This document shows, piece after piece, positions 25,395-34,965 of a stretch of DNA of 64,000 nt. Location: NCBI GenBank assembly GCA_000721375.1, contig JOGW01000005.1, positions 186,001-250,000 on the forward strand. Direction: 5' to 3'. The translations under genes were made by a program, and so were the position numbers. Position 1 is the stretch's first letter, and every line of letters starts with the position of its first letter. Source of the DNA: Streptomyces sp. NRRL B-3428 (lineage in GTDB: Bacteria > Actinomycetota > Actinomycetes > Streptomycetales > Streptomycetaceae). The notes beneath the pieces were generated by a model, which was given only the letters and a program-made list of their open reading frames with translations, was not told the DNA's origin and did no database searches.

Positions 25395-28373
25395 CTACCG
25401 CAGGTAGGGACCGGCAGTGCCGATCTTCCCGGGCCCGTTCAGGACGTACACCCGCAGGTTGCCCTTGCCGGGTGCGGCCACCGACAGCGATCCGCTCGAG
25501 ACCGTCTTCACGTCTCCGGTGACGGCGTCGGTGTACGTCCCGTTCGGGATGCCGGTGTACGTGGCCGAGCCGCTGACGGTGACCAGCGCGAAGCTGTCCG
25601 TGGACCCGCTGGTGTAGCGGCGCTTGAAGGCCATCTGGCCGCTGATCCCCTCGGTCGAGTACTGGCCCATCTGCAGCGCGGGCACGGCCCGGCGGATCTG
25701 GTTGAGCCGCTGCAGATGCTTCACCAAGGGCTGGTCCAGAGTCGTGGCGACCGGGCCGCTCGCCGAGCCGACCTTCCCGAAGTCGGTTGCCGTGACCGAC
25801 CCGGCGAGATGGTCACCGAAGTACGCGCGACCGGTCGAGGCCAGCGGACAGGTGGGCCCGCAGTCGATCTTCTTGCCCTTCTGGAACTCGATCTCCGAGC
25901 CGTAGTACAGCGTCGGAATGCCGCGGAAGGTCCACATCAGCGAGGTGTTCTCGGCCCAGGCGTCGGTGCCGCCCGCGTAGCGTTCGCTGCTTTTGTTCGG
26001 TCCATAGTCGTGGCTGTCGACATAGACGACGTTGTACGTGGCGTCGTTGACCGAGTCGTCGGAGTCCTTGCCGTTGCCGAAGGCGTTCGGGGCGTCGCCG
26101 AAGTTCATGTGCATGCGCATGTCGATGATGTTCATGCCGGAGAACTTGCTGTGATCCGGGGCGTGGTAGCTGTTCCCGTTCAGGAAGGCGTTGGTGGACG
26201 TGGGCTGGTTGCCTGTGCCCTGCTGCTGCTCGTAGTCGTACATCTCCAGCGCTGCCGCGGCGTCGTCCGCCGTGTACTCCTTACGTTCCTTCCACGTGTA
26301 GAACTGCGCGGAGTGGTTCACCGACCCGCGGTTCCACTTGTCGTTGACGAAGGCCGCGACCTCGCCGAAGACGAAGAAGTTCTTGGCCTTGTCGGCGCCG
26401 AAGCGCTGGGTGACGCGTTCGTTGATGGCGGGCAGGAAGCGGCGGTTCCAGGTGGTGCGCGGGATGTGCACGGCTGTGTCCACGCGGAAGCCGTCCACGC
26501 CCATGTCGATGTACTTGTTGTACGCGCCGATCAGATAGTTCTGGACGGCCGTGTTCTCGGTGTTGAAGTCGGCCAGATCCTCGTGCAGCCAGCACGAGCG
26601 CGAGTCCTCGCCCTCCCAGTTCCCGATCCAGCACTGGTGGTAGAGGGCCTTGGGGAACATCCCCGAAGTGGGGCTCGGCCACTGGCAGTTGTAGAGCGTG
26701 TATCCCTCGGCGCTCTTGCCGCCGGTGGGCTTGCCCCAGTTGAGACAGGTGTTGCCGGTGGGTTCGGCCGTCGACCAGAGATCGCCGTTGTAGTAGGACT
26801 TCCCGGACTTGGGCTCGACCGTCAGACCGTCGTACGCGAAGCCCTCATTCTTCTCGTCGTAGTACCAGCTCCACTGGGAGTCGCGGACGCCGTACACGGT
26901 CGGCGTGGACAGGCCCTTGGCGCCCCACCGCGAACTGTGGTTGTAGACCACGTCCTGGTAGATCTTCATGCCCTTGGCGTGCGCCGCGTCGATCAGGTCC
27001 TGGTACGAGGCGCCGGCGGACTCCAGGCGCGGGTCGACCTTGTAGAAGTCGTAGCCGTGATAGCCGTGGTAGTCGTAGTCCGAGCGGTTGAGGACGACCG
27101 GGGTGATCCAGACCGCCGAGAAGCCGAGCGCCTTGACGTAGTCGAGCTTGTCGACCAGGCCCTTGAAGTCGCCGCGGAACATCGGGTCGTCGTTCGCCGC
27201 GTTCCCGGACTTCGTGTGCTGGCTGCCGCCGCGGTTGTTGGTGGCGTCACCGTCGTAGAAGCGGGCCGTGAGGACGAAGTAGATCGGGTCCTTGCGCGGA
27301 TCGGTGCCGAGCGGGGTGCCGCCTTCGGGCTCGGGGGCCGTCGTGCCGGTGGTCGCCTTCGCTTCGGCGGAGGCGGGCGAGATGTTCCCGGCCGCGTCCA
27401 TGGCCTTCACTGTGTACGTGTAGGCCGTCTTCTCCTCAAGTCCCGTGTCGGACAGGACCGTTGAGCCGACGTCCGTGACGACCGTGCCCTTCGTACCGCC
27501 GGTGCGCGTGACCTGGTACTTGGTCACCGCCGTGTCGTCGGTCGAGGCGTCCCAGGTCAGCACGATCGAGGTGTAAGTGGCGCTCGCGGTGACCTTGGTG
27601 GGTGCGGTCGGGGCCTGGGTGTCGGGCTCCTGTGCGGCGCAGGGGTCGGTGGCGTCGTTGGTGACAGTGCCGTTCTTGACGGTCGCGAGACCGTCCGACA
27701 GCGCGTAGTTCGCGCCCCCGTTGTTGTCCCAGACGCCGTTGCCGTTGTTGAAGGTGGCCTGCAGCGTCGTGGCCGTACCGATGTCGACGGTCTTCTTCCA
27801 CCAGCCGGTGCAGGCGGTCTCCATGCCCGTGCCGGGAGCTGTGGTCCAGCTGCCGCCCGTGGGGGCGTAGTGGAGGTTGGCGGTGGTCCAGCCTGAGGTC
27901 TCGGTGGAGTAGTAGACGGTCGCCTCGTTGCCGGGATCCCCGGGGTCGGTTCCGGCGCACGGGTCGCTGTGGGCGACGACCCCGTCCTTGACCGTGATGC
28001 TGCCCGTACCCAGGGCGTAGTTGGCGCCGCCGTTGTTGTCCCAGGTGCCGCTGCCGTTGTTGAAGGTGGCGGCCAGACCGGAGGCCGAGCCCAGGTCCAC
28101 GGTCTTCTTCACCCAGTCCGTGCAGGCCGGCTCCATCTTCGTCCCGGGCACGGTCGTCCATGCGCCGCCGTCGGGCGCGTAATGCAGATACGTGGAGGGC
28201 CAGTTCTTGGTCTTCGTGTAGTAGAAGACGGTCGCCGTGCTCGCGGTGGCGGCCGTCGGCTCCATGGGGTCTGCGTCCACGGCGGGTGCCCCCGACAGAA
28301 GTGCCACTAGTCCGGCCGCCGCCGTGAACGACGCGATCAGGCGTCTGGGCAGGCGGAAGGGGCTTGGTCTCAT
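25395..28373 (-). CDS. Secreted alpha-amylase, GH13, with starch-binding and FN3 modules
   Basis: A 992-aa extracellular enzyme hydrolysing alpha-1,4-glucans. Order: a signal peptide (about 1-40), two homologous CBM25/26-type modules (about 50-145 and 155-245, each with FYYTKTKNW/VYYSTETSGW and TFNNG.G.WDNN), a fibronectin type III module (about 255-345), then the GH13 barrel. Catalytic regions are intact: DVVYNHSS, GVDGFRVDTAVHI (nucleophile Asp), FVFGEVAAF (acid Glu) and YVDSHDYGPN. A C-terminal beta domain closes it. ATG 28373 has GGAGAG upstream. CTTGCAG repeats in the promoter suggest maltose or starch control. Confidence 0.95.
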   Translation of the reverse strand: MRPSPFRLPRRLIASFTAAAGLVALLSGAPAVDADPMEPTAATASTATVFYYTKTKNWPSTYLHYAPDGGAWTTVPGTKMEPACTDWVKKTVDLGSASGLAATFNNGSGTWDNNGGANYALGTGSITVKDGVVAHSDPCAGTDPGDPGNEATVYYSTETSGWTTANLHYAPTGGSWTTAPGTGMETACTGWWKKTVDIGTATTLQATFNNGNGVWDNNGGANYALSDGLATVKNGTVTNDATDPCAAQEPDTQAPTAPTKVTASATYTSIVLTWDASTDDTAVTKYQVTRTGGTKGTVVTDVGSTVLSDTGLEEKTAYTYTVKAMDAAGNISPASAEAKATTGTTAPEPEGGTPLGTDPRKDPIYFVLTARFYDGDATNNRGGSQHTKSGNAANDDPMFRGDFKGLVDKLDYVKALGFSAVWITPVVLNRSDYDYHGYHGYDFYKVDPRLESAGASYQDLIDAAHAKGMKIYQDVVYNHSSRWGAKGLSTPTVYGVRDSQWSWYYDEKNEGFAYDGLTVEPKSGKSYYNGDLWSTAEPTGNTCLNWGKPTGGKSAEGYTLYNCQWPSPTSGMFPKALYHQCWIGNWEGEDSRSCWLHEDLADFNTENTAVQNYLIGAYNKYIDMGVDGFRVDTAVHIPRTTWNRRFLPAINERVTQRFGADKAKNFFVFGEVAAFVNDKWNRGSVNHSAQFYTWKERKEYTADDAAAALEMYDYEQQQGTGNQPTSTNAFLNGNSYHAPDHSKFSGMNIIDMRMHMNFGDAPNAFGNGKDSDDSVNDATYNVVYVDSHDYGPNKSSERYAGGTDAWAENTSLMWTFRGIPTLYYGSEIEFQKGKKIDCGPTCPLASTGRAYFGDHLAGSVTATDFGKVGSASGPVATTLDQPLVKHLQRLNQIRRAVPALQMGQYSTEGISGQMAFKRRYTSGSTDSFALVTVSGSATYTGIPNGTYTDAVTGDVKTVSSGSLSVAAPGKGNLRVYVLNGPGKIGTAGPYLR

Positions 28374-28419
28374 GGGCGTCTCTCCGATGCGGGCTGCCGG
28401 AAGGGGGTGGGGTGCGCGA

Positions 28420-28474
28420 CTGCAAGCACGACTGACTGCAAGAACAACCGGAAATTTCCTGCAAGTTATTGCAG
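28420..28474 (-). promoter_or_regulatory. CTTGCAG repeats in the amylase promoter region
   Basis: Read on the minus strand, CTTGCAG occurs at 28465-28459, 28442-28436 and 28426-28420. The outermost copy also forms the inverted repeat CTGCAA-GTTA-TTGCAG (28459-28474). Repeats of this kind precede Streptomyces amylase and mal genes and are linked to MalR/Reg1 repression; binding here is inferred. Confidence 0.55.
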
Positions 28475-28557
28475 CGCGGAAGTTACAGGTGCACGACAGG
28501 CGCGTAAAGAGGTCTCGCAGCAACACGGGGCCGGCCCGCGGCTTCTCGAGACGCAAA

Positions 28558-28587
28558 ACGCCCGAGGGGGCACATCCCCTCGGGCGT
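28558..28587 (-). terminator. Terminator of the acylase gene
   Basis: ACGCCCGAGGGG and CCCCTCGGGCGT form a perfect 12-bp stem with a 6-nt loop (GCACAT). It lies 18 bp past the acylase stop codon. Confidence 0.85.
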
Positions 28588-28605
28588 CTCGCGTGCTGGT
28601 CGCGG

Positions 28606-31014
28606 CTAGCCGCGGCGCTCCTTGACCCTCACCACCTCAAGGTCGGGCGAGCGCATGATGTCCTTCTCGCAGAAGCGCGAGCGGACCATCCTCTCGTCGG
28701 AGAACAGTCGCGTCTGATCCTTGTAATGCGGCGAACTGGGGTTCTGCGACTGGGAGTACGTCAGGAGCGTGCGCGCCACCGGACAGCGCGATCCGTCCCA
28801 GCCGACCGCCTGGATGTGACTGGAACCCGTGGTCACCTCGGTGTAGCCGGCGGCCGGGTTCCACACTGTCTCGACCTTGTTCCACACGCCGAGCGACTCG
28901 GTGCCGCCCGGTACGGAGAGGCGTTCACCGCCCCGTACGACGTACTGGTTCTCGCCGAGCCGGGCGTTCAGCGGGGCACCCGCCGCGGTGAGCTGGGTGA
29001 CGGCGTCGGCCAGGGCGCGGGCGAAGGCGGGTGAGCCGGTGTTGAGGGTGTGCGGAGTGCGGACCGGATCGGCCGGGTCGAAGGGCGTCGTCCAGACGCC
29101 CTGCGGGCCGAGCGCGGCGCGCAGGCCACGCCAGAACCGGTCGTAGAGCAGGGCGCCACGACTGTCCGCGTTCATGGTCCGGTCCCAGTTCTTGAGGACC
29201 GTACACGCGACGGATACGTCAACGACCTTGCCGTCACTGCCGGTTGCCTTGCCGCCGGGCAACTGGGCACAGGCCCGCGCCGCCTCGGCCGCGCCCAGGG
29301 TGCCGGCCGGTGCGCGGTTGGCGAACTGCTGACGCTGCAGGTCGGTGACCGTCAGCCGGCCGCGCTTCGCCATCGCCGCCACGTCCTCGACGGCGCCGCG
29401 GGTGCGCATGGAGCGGGGGGTGTCGATGTTGCCGAAGACCCGCTCGTATCCGCGCAGCGGCCGGTCCGCGTTGGCCAGCCAGGCGCTGTCGTTGGAGTTC
29501 TCCGCGTACGGCGCGTCCACCAGGGTCGGCATCCGCGAAGGCCCGAGAATCCCGGGCTGCACCGCGTCGTCGTCACGGCCGAGACCGCAGTCCGAGCGCG
29601 AGCCGTCGAGGACCGCGAGACCCGCCGACGGATAGGTGACCTTGCCGAGCGGCGTGGAGCAGCGACCGGCGATCTCGTCGGTGATGCGGGGCAGCACCTG
29701 CGACTGCGTATACAGCGAGTGCCCGCGGGAGTCGGCGGCGATGGTGTTCACCCACGGCAGGCCCTGCGTGCTGCGCAGTACGTCCTGGACGCCCTTGACG
29801 CTGCGGGCCTTGGCGAAGCCGAGGGCCGTGTCGGAGGCGCGCAGATTGGACGCGTTGGGGTCGTTCAGCGCGTACGCGGTCGTGGCCGTCCACGGCAGCG
29901 GCAGCTCGGCGCCGAGCGAGGTGACCACCGGGCCGTACTCCGTCCACCACTGGTCACGGGTGACGGGCGCTCCGCCCTTCACCTCGACGGTCACGGTGCG
30001 CTTGGTCATCTTGCGCGGCTTGCCGTCGACCAAGTACGTGGTGGGATCGGCCGGATCCAGGGCGAGTTGGTGCAGATTCATCGGGACGCCGGTGGCGACC
30101 GTGTGGCTCCAGGCGACATACGGCGTGAAGCCGATCGACGGGGTCACAGCGCCGATCAGCGAGCCGCCGGAGACGTTGAGCTCACCGGGGATGGTCTGCT
30201 GCACCTGCCAGAAGCGGCGGCCGCCCTGCCACGGGTAGTGCGGGTTGCCGAGCAGCAGACCACGGCCGTTCGCCGTCGTACTGCCGTGGAACGCGACGGC
30301 GTTGGAGCCCATCGCGGCGTCGTCCGTGGCGAACAGCTCACGGGCCGCCTGCGCCTTCGCATCAGCCGAGGTGTCCTTGAGCGCGGCGCCCGCCGTCGGC
30401 GGCTTCGCGCTGACGATCGCGTCCGCCGCCCTGCCCTGGCCGCCGAGCACCGACAGCGCGAACGACAGGCGCGCCATGTCGAGTTCGGTCGCCGGGCGCA
30501 CCCAGTCGGCGCCCTTGCACGCGGGGTCCGTGATGCGGTTCTGCTTCAGCCAGGCGTTGTAGCCGGCCGCGAATCCCTTGGACAGCTTCTTCTGCTCGGG
30601 ACGGTTGCCCAGCGGCGGCGGGAGCTCGGCGAGCTTCTCCACCGTGCCGGCGTCCTTGATGCCACGGAAGAACAGATCGCTGGACGCGTTCGTCGACGCA
30701 GAGGAGAGAGAGCCGTCGGGCGCCTTGTCCGTACCGAAGAACTTGGAGCGCTCGCCGCGCAGCGTGACGAAATCCTCCGCCAGCACGCAGACGTTGTCCT
30801 CGGCCTGTGCCCACCCGGTGCCGAAGCCCAGATCGGTGTAGTCCTTCGCGAGGATGTGCGGGATCCCGTACTCGGTGTAGCGGATGGTCGCGGACAGTCC
30901 ACCGCCCGACGGATGCCGGTCGTCGCGGGCGGCGGCGGGCGAGGGCGAGGCGGTGGCGGCCGCGGTGAGCAGCGCGGTGCCGAGGAGAACGAACCGTCTC
31001 ACGCGCTGGCGCAT
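28606..31014 (-). CDS. Secreted penicillin acylase-family N-terminal-nucleophile hydrolase
   Basis: An 802-aa exported precursor that should self-cleave into alpha and beta chains. Signal peptide 1-29. The beta-chain nucleophile is Ser237 in MGSNAVAF, with cleavage after Gly236. Further motifs: LLLGNPHYPWQGGRRFWQVQ and the Asn-containing YAENSNDSAWLAN. Length and motifs fit the acyl-homoserine-lactone/aculeacin acylase branch (PvdQ, AhlM, AAC), which removes long fatty-acyl chains from lipopeptides, echinocandins or quorum signals. GGAGG precedes ATG 31014. It is divergent from an acyl-CoA ligase gene, which could use the released fatty acid. Confidence 0.92.
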   Translation of the reverse strand: MRQRVRRFVLLGTALLTAAATASPSPAAARDDRHPSGGGLSATIRYTEYGIPHILAKDYTDLGFGTGWAQAEDNVCVLAEDFVTLRGERSKFFGTDKAPDGSLSSASTNASSDLFFRGIKDAGTVEKLAELPPPLGNRPEQKKLSKGFAAGYNAWLKQNRITDPACKGADWVRPATELDMARLSFALSVLGGQGRAADAIVSAKPPTAGAALKDTSADAKAQAARELFATDDAAMGSNAVAFHGSTTANGRGLLLGNPHYPWQGGRRFWQVQQTIPGELNVSGGSLIGAVTPSIGFTPYVAWSHTVATGVPMNLHQLALDPADPTTYLVDGKPRKMTKRTVTVEVKGGAPVTRDQWWTEYGPVVTSLGAELPLPWTATTAYALNDPNASNLRASDTALGFAKARSVKGVQDVLRSTQGLPWVNTIAADSRGHSLYTQSQVLPRITDEIAGRCSTPLGKVTYPSAGLAVLDGSRSDCGLGRDDDAVQPGILGPSRMPTLVDAPYAENSNDSAWLANADRPLRGYERVFGNIDTPRSMRTRGAVEDVAAMAKRGRLTVTDLQRQQFANRAPAGTLGAAEAARACAQLPGGKATGSDGKVVDVSVACTVLKNWDRTMNADSRGALLYDRFWRGLRAALGPQGVWTTPFDPADPVRTPHTLNTGSPAFARALADAVTQLTAAGAPLNARLGENQYVVRGGERLSVPGGTESLGVWNKVETVWNPAAGYTEVTTGSSHIQAVGWDGSRCPVARTLLTYSQSQNPSSPHYKDQTRLFSDERMVRSRFCEKDIMRSPDLEVVRVKERRG

Positions 31015-31055
31015 GAGTCCTCCCAACAGGTGTGCGGGCAGGGGCGGTTCAACGT

Positions 31056-31069
31056 ACCAACCGGTAGGT
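31056..31069. promoter_or_regulatory. Near-perfect palindrome between the acylase and acyl-CoA ligase genes
   Basis: ACCAACCGGTAGGT is symmetric at all but one base pair of its half-sites (ACC.ACC|GGT.GGT). It sits in the divergent region, 42 bp from the acylase start and about 90 bp from the ligase start. The form suits a TetR-family dimer controlling both directions (inference). Confidence 0.5.
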
Positions 31070-31160
31070 CTCCTGTCGTCGTCCGTGCACGCAGGTTGTT
31101 CAGGTGGTGCGCGACCACAGCTCTTGACCCGCCTTCGTGATCCGGCACAGGATCGCGGAC

Positions 31161-32657
31161 ATGACGGGTGTACACAGCAACACGGTCGATGCCATGCTCC
31201 GCCGCAGCGCCCGGCGCACCCCCGAACGGGTCGCGCTGCGCTACGCGGAACGCACCTGGACCTACGCCGAGCTCGATGACGCGGTCTCGCGCGCGGCACA
31301 GGTTCTGAGTGACACGGGCCTGGTGCGCGGTGAGCGCGTGGGGGCCTACGGCCACAACTCCGACGCGTATCTGATCGGCTTCCTCGCCTGCTCGCGCGCG
31401 GGCCTGGTGCACGTGCCCGTCAACCATCACCTCACCGGCGAGGATCTCGCGTACATCGTCGGCCAGTCCGGCAGCTCGCTCGTCCTCGCCGACCCGCCGA
31501 TCGCCGACCGGCTTCCTGAAGGCGTACGGGTGCTGGCGCTGCGCGACCAGGACGACTCCCTGCTCGCGCAGCTGCGGACGGCCCCCGCGTACGACGGGCC
31601 GCAACCCGCTCCGGAAGACCTGGTGCAGCTCCTGTACACCTCGGGTACGACGGCGCTCCCCAAAGGCGCGATGATGACGCATCGGGCCCTGGTGCACGAG
31701 TACGTCAGCGCGATCCACGCACTCGGCCTGACGCAGACCGACCGGCCCGTGCACTCGCTGCCGCTCTACCACTCGGCGCAGATGCATGTGTTCCTGCTGC
31801 CCTACCTCGCGGTCGGCGCGGAGAACACGGTCATCGACGCCCCCGCCGCCGACCGGATCTTCGACCTGGTCGAAGCCGGCCACGACAGCCTCTTCGCGCC
31901 GCCCACCGTATGGATCGCGCTCGCCAACCACCCCGAGTTCGAGCAGCGTGATCTGAGCGCGCTGCGCAAGGCGTTCTACGGTGCGTCGATCATGCCGGTG
32001 CCCGTGCTCGAACGGCTGCGGGCCAGGCTCCCAGGGCTGGGCTTCTTCAACTGCTTCGGGCAGAGCGAGATCGGTCCGCTCGCCACGGTGCTCGGGCCCG
32101 ATGAGCACGAGGGCCGGATGGACTCGTGCGGGCGGCCGGTGCTCTTCGTCGAGGCACGGGTCGTGGACGAGGCGGGCAAGGAGGTGCCGGACGGCACGCC
32201 CGGCGAGGTCGTCTACCGCTCACCTCAGTTGTGCGAGGGGTACTGGGACAAGCCGGAGGAGACGGCGGAGGCGTTCAGGGACGGCTGGTTCCGCTCCGGC
32301 GACCTCGCGGTGCGGGACGCCGAGGGGTACTTCACCGTCGTCGACCGGGTGAAGGACGTCATCAACTCCGGGGGAGTGCTCGTGGCGTCCCGGCAGGTCG
32401 AGGACGCGTTGTACACCCATCAGGCGGTAGCCGAGACCGCCGTCGTCGGGCTGCCCGACGAGCGGTGGATCGAGGCGGTCACGGCCGTGGTGGTGGCCCG
32501 CGGCGAGGTCACCGAGGCCGAGCTGATCGCCCATGCGAAGGAGCGGATCGCGGCCTTCAAGGCGCCCAAACGCGTCGTGTTCGTCGAGGAGTTGCCGCGC
32601 AACGCGAGCGGCAAGATCCTGAAGCGGGAGCTGCGGGACCGGCTCTCGGGGGAGTGA
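31161..32657 (+). CDS. Fatty-acyl-CoA synthetase (long-chain type)
   Basis: A 498-aa AMP-forming ligase. P-loop LLYTSGTTALPKGAMMTH, the middle motif FNCFGQSEIGPLATV, hinge FTVVDRVKDVINSGGVLV, and the catalytic lysine in NASGKILKRELRD. Length and motifs fit the FadD13/FadD3-like branch that activates long-chain or sterol-derived acids. ATG 31161 (MTGVHSNTVD) is preferred; a GTG at 31137 would add eight residues. Divergent from the acylase gene with a shared palindrome. Confidence 0.92.
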   Translation: MTGVHSNTVDAMLRRSARRTPERVALRYAERTWTYAELDDAVSRAAQVLSDTGLVRGERVGAYGHNSDAYLIGFLACSRAGLVHVPVNHHLTGEDLAYIVGQSGSSLVLADPPIADRLPEGVRVLALRDQDDSLLAQLRTAPAYDGPQPAPEDLVQLLYTSGTTALPKGAMMTHRALVHEYVSAIHALGLTQTDRPVHSLPLYHSAQMHVFLLPYLAVGAENTVIDAPAADRIFDLVEAGHDSLFAPPTVWIALANHPEFEQRDLSALRKAFYGASIMPVPVLERLRARLPGLGFFNCFGQSEIGPLATVLGPDEHEGRMDSCGRPVLFVEARVVDEAGKEVPDGTPGEVVYRSPQLCEGYWDKPEETAEAFRDGWFRSGDLAVRDAEGYFTVVDRVKDVINSGGVLVASRQVEDALYTHQAVAETAVVGLPDERWIEAVTAVVVARGEVTEAELIAHAKERIAAFKAPKRVVFVEELPRNASGKILKRELRDRLSGE

Positions 32658-32778
32658 GAACGGGGGGTGCGTCAAGCACGTGTCAGCGTGGTGAGACGGT
32701 TGCGCACACCGCGTACGTCCGGGCATATCGTCGCTTCAGGAACTGTCGCCACCGCGCACACCCCTGAAGGAGTACGAC

Positions 32779-33138
32779 ATGTCGTCAGCCCCTCTCGCCG
32801 AGGACGCCGAGCCTTGTGAACAGGGCCCGGCCGGACCTCTGTTCGTCCCTGTCCGGCCGGGTCCCGTGGGCGTGAGCCCCCGCTTCTTCCGTACGCCCCT
32901 CGGCTTTCGCACCGCCGTCGGTTTCACCTCCGAGCGTCGCCTCACCACACTCCTCGGCGTCCACCACCCTCGCATCCGTCTTTCCGAACCGGCCCTGCGT
33001 GCTCTGGCCGCCCCTCTCGGTGTCGCCCTCGTCACGGTCGATCCGCTGTTCTCGGCGCCCCGGGCGGGCAGCCGTACCTCCTCGGCGCAGCTCGCCCGGC
33101 CGGTCCGGGTACCGTCCAGGGGCCATGCGCTCCGGTAG
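32779..33138 (+). CDS. SAV_915-family protein
   Basis: A 119-aa soluble protein of a family confined to streptomycetes and relatives. The core FVPVRPGPVGVSPRFFRTP - FRTAVGFTSERRLTTLLG - RLSEPALRALAAPLGV is recognisable. Function unknown; the core resembles SseB-like segments. AAGGAG precedes ATG 32779. The tail after about residue 95 is Ser/Arg rich. Confidence 0.75.
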   Translation: MSSAPLAEDAEPCEQGPAGPLFVPVRPGPVGVSPRFFRTPLGFRTAVGFTSERRLTTLLGVHHPRIRLSEPALRALAAPLGVALVTVDPLFSAPRAGSRTSSAQLARPVRVPSRGHALR

Positions 33139-33191
33139 GGCCGACGGATAACCGATCGACACCCCCGGCCCCGGTCCGGTTGGCTGGCGGC

Positions 33192-33725
33192 ATGCCGCAC
33201 CTGCTGACCGACCGTCTCCTGCTGCGCCCTTGGCGCGAGTCCGATCTCGAACCGTGGGCGGCGATGAACGCCGATCCGGAGGTTCGTGCCCATCTGGGCG
33301 AGCTGCTGTCGCGCGAGCAGAGCGACGCCGTCGTGGCACAGATGCGGGCCGACTTCGACGCGCGCGGGTACGGGTGGTGGGCGCTCGAACTGCGGGACAC
33401 CGGTGAGTTCGTCGGGCGCGCGGGCCTTGACCGGGTCGGTGCGGACCTGCCGTACGCCGGCGTGGACGTCGGGTGGCGCCTGAAGCGCTCGGCGTGGGGG
33501 AACGGTTACGCGACCGAGGCCGGGCTCGCCTGCCTCGCCTTCGGCTTCGAGGAGCTCGCCCTGCCGGAGATCGTGGCGTCCACGACCGCCGGCAACGTCC
33601 GCTCGCAGGCCGTGATGCGCAGGCTCGGCATGACCCGTGACCCCGCCGACGACTTCGAGGACCCGGGCGCGCCCGAGGGACCGCTGCGCGCGTGCGTGCT
33701 GTTCCGGACCGCCCGGCCGCGCTGA
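33192..33725 (+). CDS. GNAT N-acetyltransferase (RimJ/RimL type)
   Basis: A 177-aa acetyltransferase using acetyl-CoA. The start LLTDRLLLRPWRESDLEPWAAMNADPEV is the standard RimJ/RimL opening. The acetyl-CoA loop is AWGNGYATEAGLACLAFGFEEL, and SQAVMRRLGM is motif B. Substrate unknown (protein N-terminus or small amine). Convergent with the MFS gene, 4 bp apart. Confidence 0.88.
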   Translation: MPHLLTDRLLLRPWRESDLEPWAAMNADPEVRAHLGELLSREQSDAVVAQMRADFDARGYGWWALELRDTGEFVGRAGLDRVGADLPYAGVDVGWRLKRSAWGNGYATEAGLACLAFGFEELALPEIVASTTAGNVRSQAVMRRLGMTRDPADDFEDPGAPEGPLRACVLFRTARPR

Positions 33726-33729
33726 GGAC

Positions 33730-34926
33730 TCAGACGCTCGCGCGAGGACGGGGGGAGACCCCGTCCTCCACCGTCGGGCGCAGCCCCGGGGCCAGCAGCG
33801 CGGTCACGGTCAGGGACAGCACCGCCATCATCGTGATCGCCGCGGCGGGCGAGGTGAGTTGGGCGAGGGTGCCCGCGACCGTCGCCGCCACACCCTGCAT
33901 GGTGAGCATCCCCGAGGAGTGCAGCCCGAGGGCCTGGCCGCTCAGTTCCGGCGGGGTGTGCGCCATCAGACGCTCCTGCTGGACCAGGCTCGCGGCGAAG
34001 CCCACCGCGGCGAGTGCGGCGAGGGCGAGGGTGAGCGGGTGGGGCGGGTGCAGGACGAAGAGGAGGTAGGGGCCGGCGAGGAGGAGCAGGAGGGGGAGTC
34101 CGAGGCGGCGGCGCAGTGCGGGGGGCGCGAAGCGGCCGATGAGGATGTCGCCCAGGAGCATGCCGCCCGCGCCGGCCGCGAAGAGCAGGCCCGCGTGGGA
34201 AGGCGCGTACGAGACGAAGAGCGACTCGGCGCCGGCGATCAGGCCGTTGGGTACCCAAAGGGCCAGATAGAGGTGGCGACGGGAACGGCTCGACCACAGC
34301 AGGGCGTTGGTGCGCCACGTCTGGGAGACGGATGCGCGGCCCGGCGTGCGGGCCGGGCGGGGTGAGAGGCCGAAGCGGGCGATCAGCGCCGAGACCAGGT
34401 AGAGGCCGGCGGCCACGAGCAGCGTTCCGCGTGCGGACAGCGCCACGACCAGGACACCGCCGAGCGCGAAGCCGGTGATCTGCATCAGGCCCGCGCACAT
34501 GTTGAGCAGCGAGCGGCCGAGCACGTAACCGTCCTTGGGCAGCACCTCGTTGACCAGGCCGTAGCGCACCCCGCCGCCGAGCGATCCGGCAAGGCCCAGG
34601 CACAGGAGCACGGCGAAGTTCCCCCACACCGGCATGCCGGGCAGCGCCTGCAGTGCGGTCCCTGCCGCGAAGAGAACCGCCAGACCTGTCATCGCCGCCC
34701 GCGGCGGCAGGCGGTCGGCGGCGGAGAGCAGCAGGGTCGCGCCGAGCACCTGCGCGAGCGAGGGGCCGAACATGGCGAGCGATGTCAGGAGCGGTGAACC
34801 CGTCGCCGCGTGGACCAGGGTGGCGAGCGCGAGACCGCTCATGGTCTGGCCCGCCACATGGCCGGCGGAGGCGAGGAAGAGGGGCTTGAACTCGGGGACG
34901 GTGAACAGTTCGCGGTAGGTGCGCAT
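33730..34926 (-). CDS. MFS transporter
   Basis: A 398-aa membrane protein with about 12 helices, arranged like actinobacterial efflux-type MFS proteins (FKPLFLASAGHVAGQTMSGLALATLV at the N-terminus, SAADRLPPRAAMTG in the 2-3 loop). It is divergent from the DUF5937/ArsR gene, with an operator between them, so the exporter is probably under that regulator. No clear Shine-Dalgarno site precedes ATG 34926. Substrate unknown. Confidence 0.88.
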   Translation of the reverse strand: MRTYRELFTVPEFKPLFLASAGHVAGQTMSGLALATLVHAATGSPLLTSLAMFGPSLAQVLGATLLLSAADRLPPRAAMTGLAVLFAAGTALQALPGMPVWGNFAVLLCLGLAGSLGGGVRYGLVNEVLPKDGYVLGRSLLNMCAGLMQITGFALGGVLVVALSARGTLLVAAGLYLVSALIARFGLSPRPARTPGRASVSQTWRTNALLWSSRSRRHLYLALWVPNGLIAGAESLFVSYAPSHAGLLFAAGAGGMLLGDILIGRFAPPALRRRLGLPLLLLLAGPYLLFVLHPPHPLTLALAALAAVGFAASLVQQERLMAHTPPELSGQALGLHSSGMLTMQGVAATVAGTLAQLTSPAAAITMMAVLSLTVTALLAPGLRPTVEDGVSPRPRASV

Positions 34927-34965
34927 GGGGGAGTGTGCGCAGCCGGTCGACCGCGCCCGTTAATG

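Noticed and set aside
25716..27464. A 582-codon open frame opposite the amylase gene
   Set aside because: The minus strand carries all GH13 catalytic motifs; this frame has Val/Arg/Asp-rich composition without recognisable motifs.
29050..31140. A 696-codon open frame opposite the acylase gene
   Set aside because: Shadow of the penicillin acylase coding strand; no motif and Arg/Gly/Val-rich content.
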